Origin: an uncultured Candidatus Melainabacteria bacterium
Lineage (GTDB): Bacteria > Cyanobacteriota > Vampirovibrionia > LMEP-6097
Length of the DNA: 20,206 nt
Assembly (NCBI GenBank): GCA_937927525.1
Contig: CALBDR010000493.1
Span: 1 to 20,206 of the forward strand
Reading direction: 5' to 3'
The notes under the pieces were generated by a model that was given only the letters and a program-made list of their open reading frames with translations, was not told where the DNA came from and ran no database searches. Shown here in pieces: positions 1-8,448 of this stretch (positions within the stretch are counted from its first letter, which is position 1; each line of letters begins with the position of its first letter). The translations under genes were made by a program, and so were the position numbers.

Positions 1-825
1 GTAAACAGTGCAAGGCATTGGTTTACCTTCTAATTGGGCTCTCTTATGCCCTAAATGTAATTTGAACACTTTATCAGCTCCATCAGGTCTTGTCTCTGAA
101 GCAGTTAACCCTAAACAGTAAGTAGGTCTAATTTTGTTGAAAATCCTACTATAGGTAACAGCAGAAGTTGTACTTTGACATTCATCGAAAATTATAGTCC
201 CGAAAGAATCAAAAAACTGCTTAGGGTAATTACACGACACTAAACTTTTTATAGAGCCGATACAGAGAGGAGCGTGCATATTAAAACCTCCTTTCTCTTT
301 TACTATAGCTACCTTAGATTTAGGCAAACCTAAATGCAATAAAGCTTCTTTGTGAAATTGAGTTATTAGGTTAGTCTGGTCGCAAACAATTAAAGTTCTT
401 AAATTATAGTGAGCAGCTACTGCTAAAGCAACAACGGTTTTGCCGCATGCGGTCTCAGCCACAGCAAAACACCTGTAATTATTATTCAGTACGGATATTA
501 TTTTTTCTACAAACTCTCCTTGACCCTCAGGGGCGTTTTCATGGTTAAAGTCTATATCTTTAGTATGTCCGATTTGCTTAGTACCTACAGATGTTCTATC
601 TTCAAATTCTAAGTTTCCGTAACGATTAGGGTGCAAAGCCCATTCTATAGGCAAACCTAGATACCCGTCTACAGTATCGTTATAACAAGGTATTTCCACT
701 ACTTTTGCATCCATGTAAGTTTTGGGTCTTACTGTTAATAACTCCTTATGAGCCTCGTAAGCACGAGGCCCTCTAAGAAGTTCTACAGGAACAAAAGCGT
801 GTGAGCTAATGAAAGGTTTTCCCAT
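1..825 (-). CDS. SF2 DNA/RNA helicase, N-terminal part (cut by window edge)
   Basis: The reading frame is open from an ATG at 825 to the window edge and gives 275 residues, so the C-terminal part is missing. Helicase superfamily 2 motifs are visible. Walker A (motif I) is AETACGKT at residues 123-130, motif II is FDECQ with D214 and E215, and motif III is LTAS near residue 240. Residues 1-95 precede the motor and have no motif I recognise. The family couples ATP hydrolysis to remodelling of DNA or RNA duplexes. In phages, UvsW-like members act in replication fork restart and recombination. The gene starts 2 nt after the stop of the ssDNA-binding protein gene and closes the visible replication operon, which fits such a role. 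There is no clear SD, so translation may be coupled. The helicase class is solid, but the exact subfamily is not. Confidence 0.85.
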   Translation of the reverse strand, partial: MGKPFISSHAFVPVELLRGPRAYEAHKELLTVRPKTYMDAKVVEIPCYNDTVDGYLGLPIEWALHPNRYGNLEFEDRTSVGTKQIGHTKDIDFNHENAPEGQGEFVEKIISVLNNNYRCFAVAETACGKTVVALAVAAHYNLRTLIVCDQTNLITQFHKEALLHLGLPKSKVAIVKEKGGFNMHAPLCIGSIKSLVSCNYPKQFFDSFGTIIFDECQSTTSAVTYSRIFNKIRPTYCLGLTASETRPDGADKVFKLHLGHKRAQLEGKPMPCTVY

Positions 826-827
826 GT

Positions 828-2075
828 TTATTCTGGTAATTCTATATCTTCAAGATCTAAGTCTTCGTCAGAAAGTTCTAAAGAGTCTTCTTCATCGTCT
901 AAAGAATCATCTTCTAAAGAATCGTCTTCTACTACTTCTGGCTTAGTTACTTTTTTCTTGACTTGTCTAGAACCTGTAGCTTTTTTAACCGCTGGGTTTT
1001 TGACTACTTTTTTAGGTGCAGGTTCTTCTTCCTCCTCTTCCTCGTCAAGTTCATCAGACTCATCTAGTTCCTCTTCGTCAGATTCTAGTTCGTCTTCAAC
1101 GTCCTCATCTAAACCATCTAGGTCAGCATCTGATACAGATTCTAACTCATCTTCTAGGTCTACATCGCCTTCAGGATCAATCTCTGCAACATAGTCAGGG
1201 TCATAATCTCTTATTAATTCCTGAACAGTATACATAGACTGAATAGCTTCATAGCAATTAAGAGGGGAAATAATCCAATTAGCGTCATGACTCTTAACTA
1301 ATTCAGAAGTTACTAACTTACCTTCTTTAGTCTTTAAAGGAGTAGGACACATTTTACTGCCTACAGCTTTAATAAAATTCTCATCTTTTTTATCGTAGAC
1401 TTTAGTTTGTCCTCCAGATACGCCAAAATCTGCCAAGTAGCCATGACCATGATCCATCTTACCCTCACCCCATTTAACTGGGATTACAGCTCCTCGAATA
1501 CTTCCTTTGTTACTTTCTGCGAAATCAGATAAATAATTATCTAACTCCACGATAGTGTTAACGTCAGTTACTTGCCAAAATAGTTTACTATAAACTTTCT
1601 TGCCTGTACTCTTATCTACATAATCTTCTTTTATAGAATATTTAATTTTACCTGATTCCATTCTCCACGAAAGCGGGATTACAGTAAAACCCATAGAAGA
1701 CATTGCTTTACCTACGTTTTTGTGACTTCTGTTAGCAGCTTTACACAAAGGACATTCGTCTCTATCTGCTATACAAGTCCTAAAATAAGTCTTAGTGTAA
1801 TCCCCGTAAGGAGTTATTTTATGCTCATCTTGAAATGAAACGCTATCTAAATCCCTATCTAAAATTAAAAATGCTACATTGTTTTTCTTACTAGGGCTAT
1901 CTTTAGTTCTTCCCTCAAGTCTTTTAATACTTACTCTTTTGTTTCCGTAAATATCAAAGTCTCTTCCATATTTAGCACGAAATTCTTTGGCTTTTTTGCC
2001 CATCTCTTCTCGATTGCTACTCTCTTGTTTTTTCTTTTCAATTCCTTTTAAGAATTGACTTCTTGCTCTTGGCAT
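828..2075 (-). CDS. Probable phage single-stranded DNA-binding protein with acidic tail
   Basis: This 415-aa protein has two parts. Residues 1-290 form a likely folded domain with a cysteine cluster (C101, then CPLC at 108-111) that resembles the zinc site region of gp32-like phage ssDNA-binding proteins. Residues 300-415 are almost entirely Asp, Glu, Ser and Leu, broken by one Lys-rich block at about 354-378. Acidic C-termini on phage SSBs recruit polymerase, helicase and primase. The location directly after the primase gene supports this role. The ATG at 2075 has an AAGGAG site about 6 nt upstream. It lies inside the last 38 nt of the primase gene, so translation is probably coupled. A 15-bp tandem repeat (898-912 and 913-927, with a degenerate copy at 877-891) encodes EDDSL-type units in the tail. 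The SSB assignment is by domain layout and neighbours. Confidence 0.7.
   Translation of the reverse strand: MPRARSQFLKGIEKKKQESSNREEMGKKAKEFRAKYGRDFDIYGNKRVSIKRLEGRTKDSPSKKNNVAFLILDRDLDSVSFQDEHKITPYGDYTKTYFRTCIADRDECPLCKAANRSHKNVGKAMSSMGFTVIPLSWRMESGKIKYSIKEDYVDKSTGKKVYSKLFWQVTDVNTIVELDNYLSDFAESNKGSIRGAVIPVKWGEGKMDHGHGYLADFGVSGGQTKVYDKKDENFIKAVGSKMCPTPLKTKEGKLVTSELVKSHDANWIISPLNCYEAIQSMYTVQELIRDYDPDYVAEIDPEGDVDLEDELESVSDADLDGLDEDVEDELESDEEELDESDELDEEEEEEEPAPKKVVKNPAVKKATGSRQVKKKVTKPEVVEDDSLEDDSLDDEEDSLELSDEDLDLEDIELPE
877..927. repeat. Degenerate 15-bp tandem repeat in the SSB acidic tail
   Basis: Three units of the form TCTAAAGAATCATCT (plus strand) occur at 877-891, 898-912 and 913-927. 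The last two are tandem and differ at one base. Each unit encodes five residues of the Asp/Ser/Leu tail. Such repeats can change tail length by slippage. Confidence 0.6.
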
Positions 2076-3075
2076 TATTTGCTCCTTTTTTCGCTCTTGG
2101 TTTTTTTCCTGTATTAATCAATGTCCTGTTTTCTAACATTGAGTAAACTTGTTCTTTAGTTAGATCGTCTGGGTCAGTTATCCCTTCTGGATATTCTACA
2201 CTATATACTGGCATAAAAGTACATAAATCTTTTAAAGATTTTTTTGGTGATCCTGTTTTACCGTACATAGCGTTTCTTCCTGCCTCGTCATTATCTAAAA
2301 ATAATATCAATGGTGTCGATACAGCTATAAGCTGTTGTATTTGTGCTGTTGTTACAGAAACACCCATAGTACATAATATATTATAATCTTTATCTAGTCC
2401 GAATTGATGGAACATAGCATAAATAAATAAACCTTCTACAAGTATAGTGGGCCTGTCTAATTTTAATTTATGTATTCCTAAGTGGTTTCTTTTAATTGTT
2501 GAATTAACTGTAGTCCATATTTTAGGTATGTTATCTTTTTCTGTGGCACGTGCCGTATGCCCTAATAGTCTACCTTCGTAATCATAAATAGGAAAAACAA
2601 TACGTTTAAATTCTGGGTGATATTTTAATCCTAGTCTATCACAAGTTTCTTCTGTGAGTCCTCTTTTACCTATGCAATAATCCATTGCTAGTTTATACTC
2701 AGTTACATCAGGTAATATATCTTCGTAGACAGCTTTGTTTAAATAAATGTCTTTATGTTTTTGAGGCTTACCTACGCCTTTAGTTTCTACCTCATACTCA
2801 TGCAGCAATGAGTGTAATATTTTTAGGTACTTTCTGTCTCTAGTTCTTTTATATAACTGACCAAATAATAATCCGTCAATTCTACCTTTATGCCCGCAGG
2901 ACATGCACCCATACACCAAAGTGCCGTTTAACTCCTTGACTTTGAAGCTAGGGTTATTATCAACCCCGCCAGCATGTTCCCATGGAGCTAAAGGACAACA
3001 CCCTGATAACTCATCCTTGTTTATTACAGCTTTATTTAATTCTAAAGCTTTTGATAGGTATTCTAATACACTCAT
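2038..3075 (-). CDS. DnaG-type DNA primase (zinc-binding and TOPRIM domains)
   Basis: This 345-aa primase would make RNA primers for lagging-strand synthesis. The N-terminus has a zinc-binding domain with C27, H34, C57 and C60, and the typical NNPSF and YGCMSCGHKG surroundings. Residues 138-178 match the basic part of the DnaG catalytic core (RGLTEETCDRLGL, then FPIYDYEGRLLGHTAR). The TOPRIM metal-binding acids are E214 in ILVEG and D261 and D263 in FLDNDEAG. The C-terminal 20 residues are Lys-rich with no helicase-interaction domain that I recognise. The chain is much shorter than bacterial DnaG (about 580 aa), as is common for phage primases. The start overlaps the stop of the upstream 151-aa gene in an ATGA. 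The end overlaps the SSB gene by 38 nt. Confidence 0.9.
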   Translation of the reverse strand: MSVLEYLSKALELNKAVINKDELSGCCPLAPWEHAGGVDNNPSFKVKELNGTLVYGCMSCGHKGRIDGLLFGQLYKRTRDRKYLKILHSLLHEYEVETKGVGKPQKHKDIYLNKAVYEDILPDVTEYKLAMDYCIGKRGLTEETCDRLGLKYHPEFKRIVFPIYDYEGRLLGHTARATEKDNIPKIWTTVNSTIKRNHLGIHKLKLDRPTILVEGLFIYAMFHQFGLDKDYNILCTMGVSVTTAQIQQLIAVSTPLILFLDNDEAGRNAMYGKTGSPKKSLKDLCTFMPVYSVEYPEGITDPDDLTKEQVYSMLENRTLINTGKKPRAKKGANNAKSKKSILKRN

Positions 3076-3527
3076 CTAGCGTTAAATTCATACTTTTCTT
3101 CTACTTTGGTTACTTCTTCCATGTTAGCTATTTCTTTCTTCGAGTAAGTGCTCTCGACTTCTTTCTTGACTACTTTGCAAGCTAAAGATAGTTGTTCTAA
3201 ACGCTCTCTACTAATAACGTAAACATCTTTCTCTTCAATATATTTATTAGCTGTTTTTTCAAATAAAGTAATGAAAGGAATCTCTGAAGTTGTTTTTTTC
3301 TTTAACTGTACTTTTCCATTTTTACCGTCATTAGCCTCTACGCTTCTAATATTATTTGCCTGTAAAGTATTTATAATCTCATCAGCTAAAACTTTTGCTT
3401 TGTCCTCATACTCTTTTTTCTTAAGCATGTGTTTTTGTCTTTCAGCAATTTTGGATTGAACAACTTTTATAGCCTCTGCTACTTTAGTGTCTAATTCTTC
3501 TAATTCGATGTTTTCTATTTCTTTCAT
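3072..3527 (-). CDS. Unknown 151-aa coiled-coil protein in the replication operon
   Basis: I do not recognise this protein. Residues 10-55 are rich in Lys, Glu and Ala with heptad-like spacing, so a coiled coil is likely. Residues 60-110 form a mixed basic segment (KNGKVQLKKKTT) that could be a small folded domain, and the C-terminus is charged. There is no signal peptide or membrane segment. The start has a strong SD (AGGAG, 8 nt before the ATG), overlaps the polymerase stop in TAATG, and the end overlaps the primase start in ATGA. It is therefore co-translated between polymerase and primase, which suggests a replication accessory or nuclease-control role. That role is inference from position only. 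Confidence 0.75.
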   Translation of the reverse strand: MKEIENIELEELDTKVAEAIKVVQSKIAERQKHMLKKKEYEDKAKVLADEIINTLQANNIRSVEANDGKNGKVQLKKKTTSEIPFITLFEKTANKYIEEKDVYVISRERLEQLSLACKVVKKEVESTYSKKEIANMEEVTKVEEKYEFNAR

Positions 3528-6500
3528 TATACTTCTCCTAATCTACAAAACTCTGGCTTTATGGCCTTTAAGGAATACTGTCCTGATTCCTCCGTAAAGT
3601 ATTTCTCTATGTCTTTATTATTATAACCGAAAGCTTCTTTAAATGAATCTAAGTCAGTAAATTTTTCTTTTTCTTTTTTCTCTGGGGATTTAATAGACAG
3701 TTCAGACATCATATAACAGTCAGCCCAGTTTACTCCCATATCAGCTTCAGCTACAAAAGGTACTGGTGATTCTATGTTGAAAAGTTTTTTAAGTGGTATA
3801 TTTTCCATGTAGTATTTTACGTAGGAAGCAAAAGGTAAAGCATATTCTTTTTTTACCTCAAAATATAAAGCATCATGAATAAAGTTTATGGGTTTGATTA
3901 TCTTAGGATTAAAGTCCCGATCTATGTACTGTAGGGCTAAAAGTCCCATGTCACTACCAAATTCTTGGATACAGCTGTTAATAGATTGCCTCTCTGCCTG
4001 CAATACAACCCATTTATCATGAGAGTTTATATGAGGTAAATGTCTTGTACTCCCATGTAAAGACTTAACATATTTATGTTTGTGTGCAAATGCTTTTACT
4101 TCTTCGTGCCAGTCTCCTAATCTAGGGTAAGTAACATTCAAAATAGTATCTCTGATAACTTCGGCTTCGTCTAAACTAAATTCGACATTTCCAAGTAACT
4201 TAGCGTAAACTGTAAATCCTTTAGGCAAAAGACCATACATGAAACCAAATATTATGATTTTGGCTTTACTTCTTAAATCTTTTCTAACGGTCGAATCTAG
4301 TAATTTAAACTCTTCTAAAGTACACTGGGCTAATATCTGAGCTGCGGTGTTAGAGTGAATGTCAGCTCCTTGACTATAAAATTTAATTAATGTTCGCTCT
4401 ACAGCAGCCCATGCGATACATCTTAACTCCATTTGAGAGTAGTCTAAAGTTAAAAAATAACTGTCTGGTGACGTTATGATACAACTCTTGTAACTCTTAG
4501 CTAAACTTCCTTTACTTGGCGTATTTTGAACATTAGGCTCTTTAGAGTTACTGTTATGACTAACTACCATGTTAGCTATATAACTATGGTCGTCTTCCAC
4601 TTCAATATCCCATGTATGAAGTTTATTCCTGTTGTAAAGAGAAGTTACTATTTTTTCTTTTTTGATTTTCTTATTATCAAAAACCATAATATAATCGTCT
4701 ATATCAAAACTTTCAAATACTTTCCATTTCCCTTTATCGTCCATAAACTTATGTTTAGCCGTAGCCCATACTTCTTTACCTTTGGACGTAGTTATTCCTA
4801 AAACCTCTTTATACCCATTGTCGTATTTGGCTGTTACTCTCTTCCAGTTAAGATTACCAGTTAATACTGTGTCTCCTATTTTTATATCTTCTATGTTTAC
4901 TTTAGTTATTTTCTTGCCCTTACGTACTATGATTTTAGTCCCGTCTGGTACACATCTTCCAGTATCCGTGTGAATATTGAATGTACTATGAACTCTATAC
5001 TCACCTTTATCGTTCTTATGTAAATATTTCCAAGTTCCTTTTTCTTCGTCCTTAGAACCTATGTACTTATCCTTGAAACTTAAAGTTTTTTTATAGTCTA
5101 CGTATCTATCTACTAACTCATAGCCTGAATTTACAAAATAGCCTAAATGGTCTTTGTTTAAAGAAGGAGTGCCATCTTGCTTAACATATTTTTCCATGGG
5201 CTCTAAGTCCAGCCCTAGAGAACCAAACATAGCTTCTTGTACTAATTCAGACCTAGATAAATTTAAAGGGTCTTTATCGTGATTCTTTTTACCGAACATG
5301 AATTTTCTACGAACTTCTGGGGTCATATTTTTTAAGATTTCTGTTTCTTTTCTATTTAGCTCTTTACTTACATCTTCTTGTATAGATTCTAATTTATTAA
5401 CATCTACTCTAATCCCAGTTCTTTCCATCTTAAAAAAACAAGCTATAGCAGGCATTTTAACTTTCTGAAAAACTCTAAAGTTAGATTTGTCTTTAATAGC
5501 TTCTTTATAAAGTGCTTTAGAAAGCCTGTAAGTAGCGTCTGTGTCCCCTCCAGCGTAATATATCATTTTACTAGGCTCTACGTTCATCATATCACTTTTA
5601 TCTGTGCTTTTATTAAACACGTCTGCATAAGATACCATTTCAGGAACGTATATTTTAACTGCGTCATCTAAATTTTTAGTTGGTAAATTTTCATTAATAG
5701 ACCATAACATTTGCAAAGTATCCCACTGTAAACCTTTCAATTCATGCCCTAGGTTCATTGCCATGTGCATATCAAATTTTATGTTATGTCCCATCTTTTT
5801 AACTGAAGGATCTTCTATGATTTCTTTCCACTGATTTTGAATTTTAGTTATTATGGCTTTATAATCTATCTCATAGTTAGGTGTTTGACCACAAAGAATA
5901 TCTATGAAATAAAAAATATCCTTGCAGGCGTTAGAAAAATACTCAGGAAAATAGCTTTCATGTATAGGAGATAAAATAGACTCTCCGTCTCTTCTAGTCA
6001 TTTGATAGACTATAGGGTAATCGGTATGCCAGCTCAGTCCAGTTGTCTCTGTATCGAAGGCTATTATTTTAGGTCTGTTTTCTAAAATATCTGAAATGTC
6101 TATAGACCAGTAGTAATTTACATTATCAAGTAAAAACAAGTCATCACTATACTTATAGTCATTATCTACAAGTCTCTTAAAAACTTTCATGTGAGCTTCT
6201 AAGGTAGGTATTTGTTTTTGATAAAGTAAAGAGTTTCTTATAGAGATAAGTCCCATATAAGGACATGAAAACATTTTATGTTCACTTATAATCCCAGAGT
6301 GCTTAGTAATTTTAACTTTTTCTTGAAATAATTGAAAACCAGCTTCTGCCCCCACAAATATTATGCTCTTAGGCTTAAAAGAATTAAAATGTCTTAAAAA
6401 CTCATGTTTATGGGCTTGTATAAATTCTTTTTTCTGTTTCTCAGATTTAGATATTTCTACAGGAATAAAAGGACACGGAACTATAAAACTACACTTCTTG

Positions 6501-6634
6501 TACGATACCCCTATTGACTTTAACATAGAAACCAGTTTCTTTCCGCTGGAGCTTGCAAAAAACTCCCTAAAAGTAGAACTCATAGGCTCTAGTATAAATA
6601 AAATATCTGGCTCTTTAATTCCTATCGACTTCAT
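3527..6634 (-). CDS. Family A DNA polymerase with UDG-like N-terminus and in-frame intein
   Basis: The precursor is 1035 aa, or 901 aa after removal of the intein. Residues 1-160 look like a uracil-DNA glycosylase-superfamily fold (FILEP near 14, PCPFIPVE at 53-60, KPKSIIFVGAEAG at 87-99), as in SPO1-type polymerases. Residues 188-390 are a DEDDy 3'-5' proofreading exonuclease: D194 and E196, D288 in NIKFD, and Y360/D364. The polymerase domain has TDTGR at 556-560, motif A DYSQMELR (D731), motif B from R788 through K792 to Y800, and motif C IHDA (H920, D921). The intein C561-N694 sits directly after TDTGR. Motif C reads HDA where most family members have HDE. The start overlaps the helicase stop (ATGA). 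This is the phage replicative polymerase. Confidence 0.95.
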   Translation of the reverse strand: MKSIGIKEPDILFILEPMSSTFREFFASSSGKKLVSMLKSIGVSYKKCSFIVPCPFIPVEISKSEKQKKEFIQAHKHEFLRHFNSFKPKSIIFVGAEAGFQLFQEKVKITKHSGIISEHKMFSCPYMGLISIRNSLLYQKQIPTLEAHMKVFKRLVDNDYKYSDDLFLLDNVNYYWSIDISDILENRPKIIAFDTETTGLSWHTDYPIVYQMTRRDGESILSPIHESYFPEYFSNACKDIFYFIDILCGQTPNYEIDYKAIITKIQNQWKEIIEDPSVKKMGHNIKFDMHMAMNLGHELKGLQWDTLQMLWSINENLPTKNLDDAVKIYVPEMVSYADVFNKSTDKSDMMNVEPSKMIYYAGGDTDATYRLSKALYKEAIKDKSNFRVFQKVKMPAIACFFKMERTGIRVDVNKLESIQEDVSKELNRKETEILKNMTPEVRRKFMFGKKNHDKDPLNLSRSELVQEAMFGSLGLDLEPMEKYVKQDGTPSLNKDHLGYFVNSGYELVDRYVDYKKTLSFKDKYIGSKDEEKGTWKYLHKNDKGEYRVHSTFNIHTDTGRCVPDGTKIIVRKGKKITKVNIEDIKIGDTVLTGNLNWKRVTAKYDNGYKEVLGITTSKGKEVWATAKHKFMDDKGKWKVFESFDIDDYIMVFDNKKIKKEKIVTSLYNRNKLHTWDIEVEDDHSYIANMVVSHNSNSKEPNVQNTPSKGSLAKSYKSCIITSPDSYFLTLDYSQMELRCIAWAAVERTLIKFYSQGADIHSNTAAQILAQCTLEEFKLLDSTVRKDLRSKAKIIIFGFMYGLLPKGFTVYAKLLGNVEFSLDEAEVIRDTILNVTYPRLGDWHEEVKAFAHKHKYVKSLHGSTRHLPHINSHDKWVVLQAERQSINSCIQEFGSDMGLLALQYIDRDFNPKIIKPINFIHDALYFEVKKEYALPFASYVKYYMENIPLKKLFNIESPVPFVAEADMGVNWADCYMMSELSIKSPEKKEKEKFTDLDSFKEAFGYNNKDIEKYFTEESGQYSLKAIKPEFCRLGEV
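4553..4954 (-). other. Mini-intein (134 aa) inside the DNA polymerase
   Basis: Residues 561-694 of the polymerase precursor interrupt the conserved family A segment TDTGR/SNSKEPNVQN. The block starts with Cys (CVPDGTKI, block A) and has the block B motif TAKH (T625, H628). It has the block F-like stretch LHTWDIEVEDDHSY and ends VVSHN with the splicing residues H693 and N694, followed by Ser695 as the +1 nucleophile. All residues needed for class 1 protein splicing are present. At 134 aa there is no room for a homing endonuclease, so this is a natural mini-intein that can no longer spread by itself. Splicing would rebuild an uninterrupted TDTGRSNSKEPN polymerase core. Confidence 0.95.
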
Positions 6635-7914
6635 AACTCATCCACCTCATCTAAATTAAAATCCCCTTCCTCTTGAATAAACTCTCCGTCTTCGTTTTCT
6701 ACAATGAAAGAGTCAAATTCAAATTTATGGGATCTATCTGTTACTTTTATTAAAAAATCTCTTTTATTTTTAGGTACATTTCTTCTGACTTTAGTCATAC
6801 TAACTTGTAAAAACCTAGGGTCAGACTCATACTCCCTAACCTCAAAAGCTACAGATACTGTATCTATTAATGCCTTACCCCCAGAAACATTACCTTGACT
6901 AGCTTTCTTGGTGGCTCTATTTTGATTTATCATTTGAGTAGTAGCAAAACAGCACATATTGTATTTCTTCATGTAAGATTTTAAACTTTCTATTACTCTT
7001 TTCTGTCTTTCCCAGTCAGCTTTATTAAACCTACTGTCGTCTTGAACTAAGTAAAGACCATCTAAATATATCACATCAGGTCTATGGTGAATTATATCAG
7101 ATTCTATTTTACCTATATCGTAACTAAAATCACCATCCACGAATATGATAGGTTCTTTCTTTCTTAATACGTCTACTTCCTGTCTAAGTTTATTGTAAGA
7201 AACGTTAGACATTTTACCTGTCATTATCCTATCAGCGTTGATTCCTGTTCTAAGCCCCAAAAATCTGTCTGCGGATTCCTGTTTAGACATTTCCATGTTT
7301 ATGTATAAAATTTTCATGCCTTGATCTACAGCATTGCTCATGAAAGAGGCAGTTAACCATGACTTCTTAGAACCAGACGGAGCATAAAGAAGAAATACAT
7401 CTCCAGGTAACATGCCATGCAACATATCATCTACTGGAGGTAACCCTAACTTAACGCCCATTAGTTCAGGTTTAGCTCTGTTCTGTCTAGCGTTAATTAT
7501 AGACTGCTCCAAAGAATCCACAAAGTTACTATGGTATTTATGATCTACAGTAGACTCCAAAGCAGAACAACACTGTTTGTATAACTGTAGAATACTCTCT
7601 GAGCCCTCTAAAGTTTTAGTTTCCCACTCATCGACAAAAGTCTCAGATACTCTTCTAGCAAAATTTTGTTTAATTTTCTCTAAATAAAAATCACTGTTTT
7701 GAATTGGATTATCAGGTAAAACGAAACCATAATCCTCCTCTAAGGTAGACTCGCTAGGCAAATCCTTGAATTTATGGTAATGGTCTTTAACACACTCTAC
7801 AATCTTATACTCGTCCTCAGAAAAAAGATTCTCGTCTACAGAATATATTGACTGTATATTATTTTCTTTTATTACTTGTTTAATGTAATAATGAACCTGG
7901 CTTAACGATTCCAT
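6631..7914 (-). CDS. DnaB-like replicative DNA helicase (RecA-fold)
   Basis: This 427-aa protein has an N-terminal helical region (1-140) and a RecA-fold motor (150-400). The motor shows LPPVDDMLHGMLPGD before the P-loop, then APSGSKKS at 178-185, an EMS motif with E208, Walker B VIYLDG with D285, and TTQMINQNR near 325-333. A glycine-rich GNVSGG near 341-346 corresponds to the DNA-binding loop. The overall pattern is that of phage gp41/DnaB-type hexameric helicases, which unwind the fork ahead of the polymerase. The P-loop is odd, because the Gly before the catalytic Lys184 is Lys183. The acidic C-terminus may bind partners. The start has GGAG 8 nt upstream and overlaps the upstream stop by 1 nt. 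The end overlaps the polymerase start in ATGA. Confidence 0.88.
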   Translation of the reverse strand: MESLSQVHYYIKQVIKENNIQSIYSVDENLFSEDEYKIVECVKDHYHKFKDLPSESTLEEDYGFVLPDNPIQNSDFYLEKIKQNFARRVSETFVDEWETKTLEGSESILQLYKQCCSALESTVDHKYHSNFVDSLEQSIINARQNRAKPELMGVKLGLPPVDDMLHGMLPGDVFLLYAPSGSKKSWLTASFMSNAVDQGMKILYINMEMSKQESADRFLGLRTGINADRIMTGKMSNVSYNKLRQEVDVLRKKEPIIFVDGDFSYDIGKIESDIIHHRPDVIYLDGLYLVQDDSRFNKADWERQKRVIESLKSYMKKYNMCCFATTQMINQNRATKKASQGNVSGGKALIDTVSVAFEVREYESDPRFLQVSMTKVRRNVPKNKRDFLIKVTDRSHKFEFDSFIVENEDGEFIQEEGDFNLDEVDEL

Positions 7915-8441
7915 TAAATCAACTCCGTTTTATTTTCTTGTAATAATAACTTAAACCAATTAGCGTAAAAACTTTTTAAAATATTAGTTCCTCCGAAATA
8001 AATTATAGACTTTCCTTGGTCTAGCCACATCTTGTAAAAATTTTGAATTTTAGTCCTGTTAGACCTGTAGTTGTCATCATCGTCAAAAAGATCTACGCAA
8101 ACTAAAATACGGCAAGACCTTAAAGAAGTCTTAGGGTCATCACTGTATAAGTCATAGACTTGCTCTAAAATATCTTGGTTAGTTACGGATTTGCAAAACT
8201 CCAATCTCTTTTTCACGTGCATTTTACAAGTTAATTGGAAGATAAAATAATAAAAAAGATATAAGCTATCTGAATTAAACTCTATAACTTTAGAGGGTAA
8301 ATACTTATATGAGTCGTCCCCTAAAACCTTAACAAGCTTAGCTCCTTCCTCGCCCTCAAAAGATAAATCTTTAAGTGAGATGGGGATTCCTATGTACTTT
8401 TTTATCGATTTTTGAACTTCCAAAGGTAAGTCGATATCCAT
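7914..8441 (-). CDS. Unknown 175-aa protein, candidate helicase loader or ATPase remnant
   Basis: I do not recognise a family. The N-terminal half is charged and contains a hydrophobic aromatic stretch (YLFYYFIFQL, 61-70) too short to be a clear membrane helix. The C-terminal half reads like the end of a RecA/AAA core: a Walker B-like strand ILVCVDLFDDDD at 112-123, then a sensor-like strand KSIIYFGGTN at 144-153. No Walker A is present. It lies between the initiator-like gene and the replicative helicase, the usual place of a helicase loader, and its stop overlaps the helicase start in TAATG. The loader role is inference. The ATG has no SD. Instead a TGGTAATAT box ends 7 nt upstream, so it may have its own leaderless promoter. 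Confidence 0.75.
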   Translation of the reverse strand: MDIDLPLEVQKSIKKYIGIPISLKDLSFEGEEGAKLVKVLGDDSYKYLPSKVIEFNSDSLYLFYYFIFQLTCKMHVKKRLEFCKSVTNQDILEQVYDLYSDDPKTSLRSCRILVCVDLFDDDDNYRSNRTKIQNFYKMWLDQGKSIIYFGGTNILKSFYANWFKLLLQENKTELI

Positions 8442-8448
8442 GAAAACA

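Noticed and set aside
958..1194. Plus-strand Ser-rich open frame opposite the SSB tail
   Set aside because: It is the complement of Asp/Glu codons (TCN opposite GAN). It has no SD and no neighbours on that strand.
2003..2075. Internal Met25 as the start of the SSB
   Set aside because: The upstream ATG at 2075 has a well-spaced AAGGAG. The internal ATG has only a purine run too close to it.
2545..2554. GGCACGTGCC palindrome in the primase gene
   Set aside because: It is a single 10-bp palindrome with no second copy or promoter context, so it is within chance expectation for a 20-kb window.
4553..4954. Homing endonuclease within the intein
   Set aside because: The whole insert is 134 residues, the size of the splicing domain alone, with no HNH or LAGLIDADG motif.
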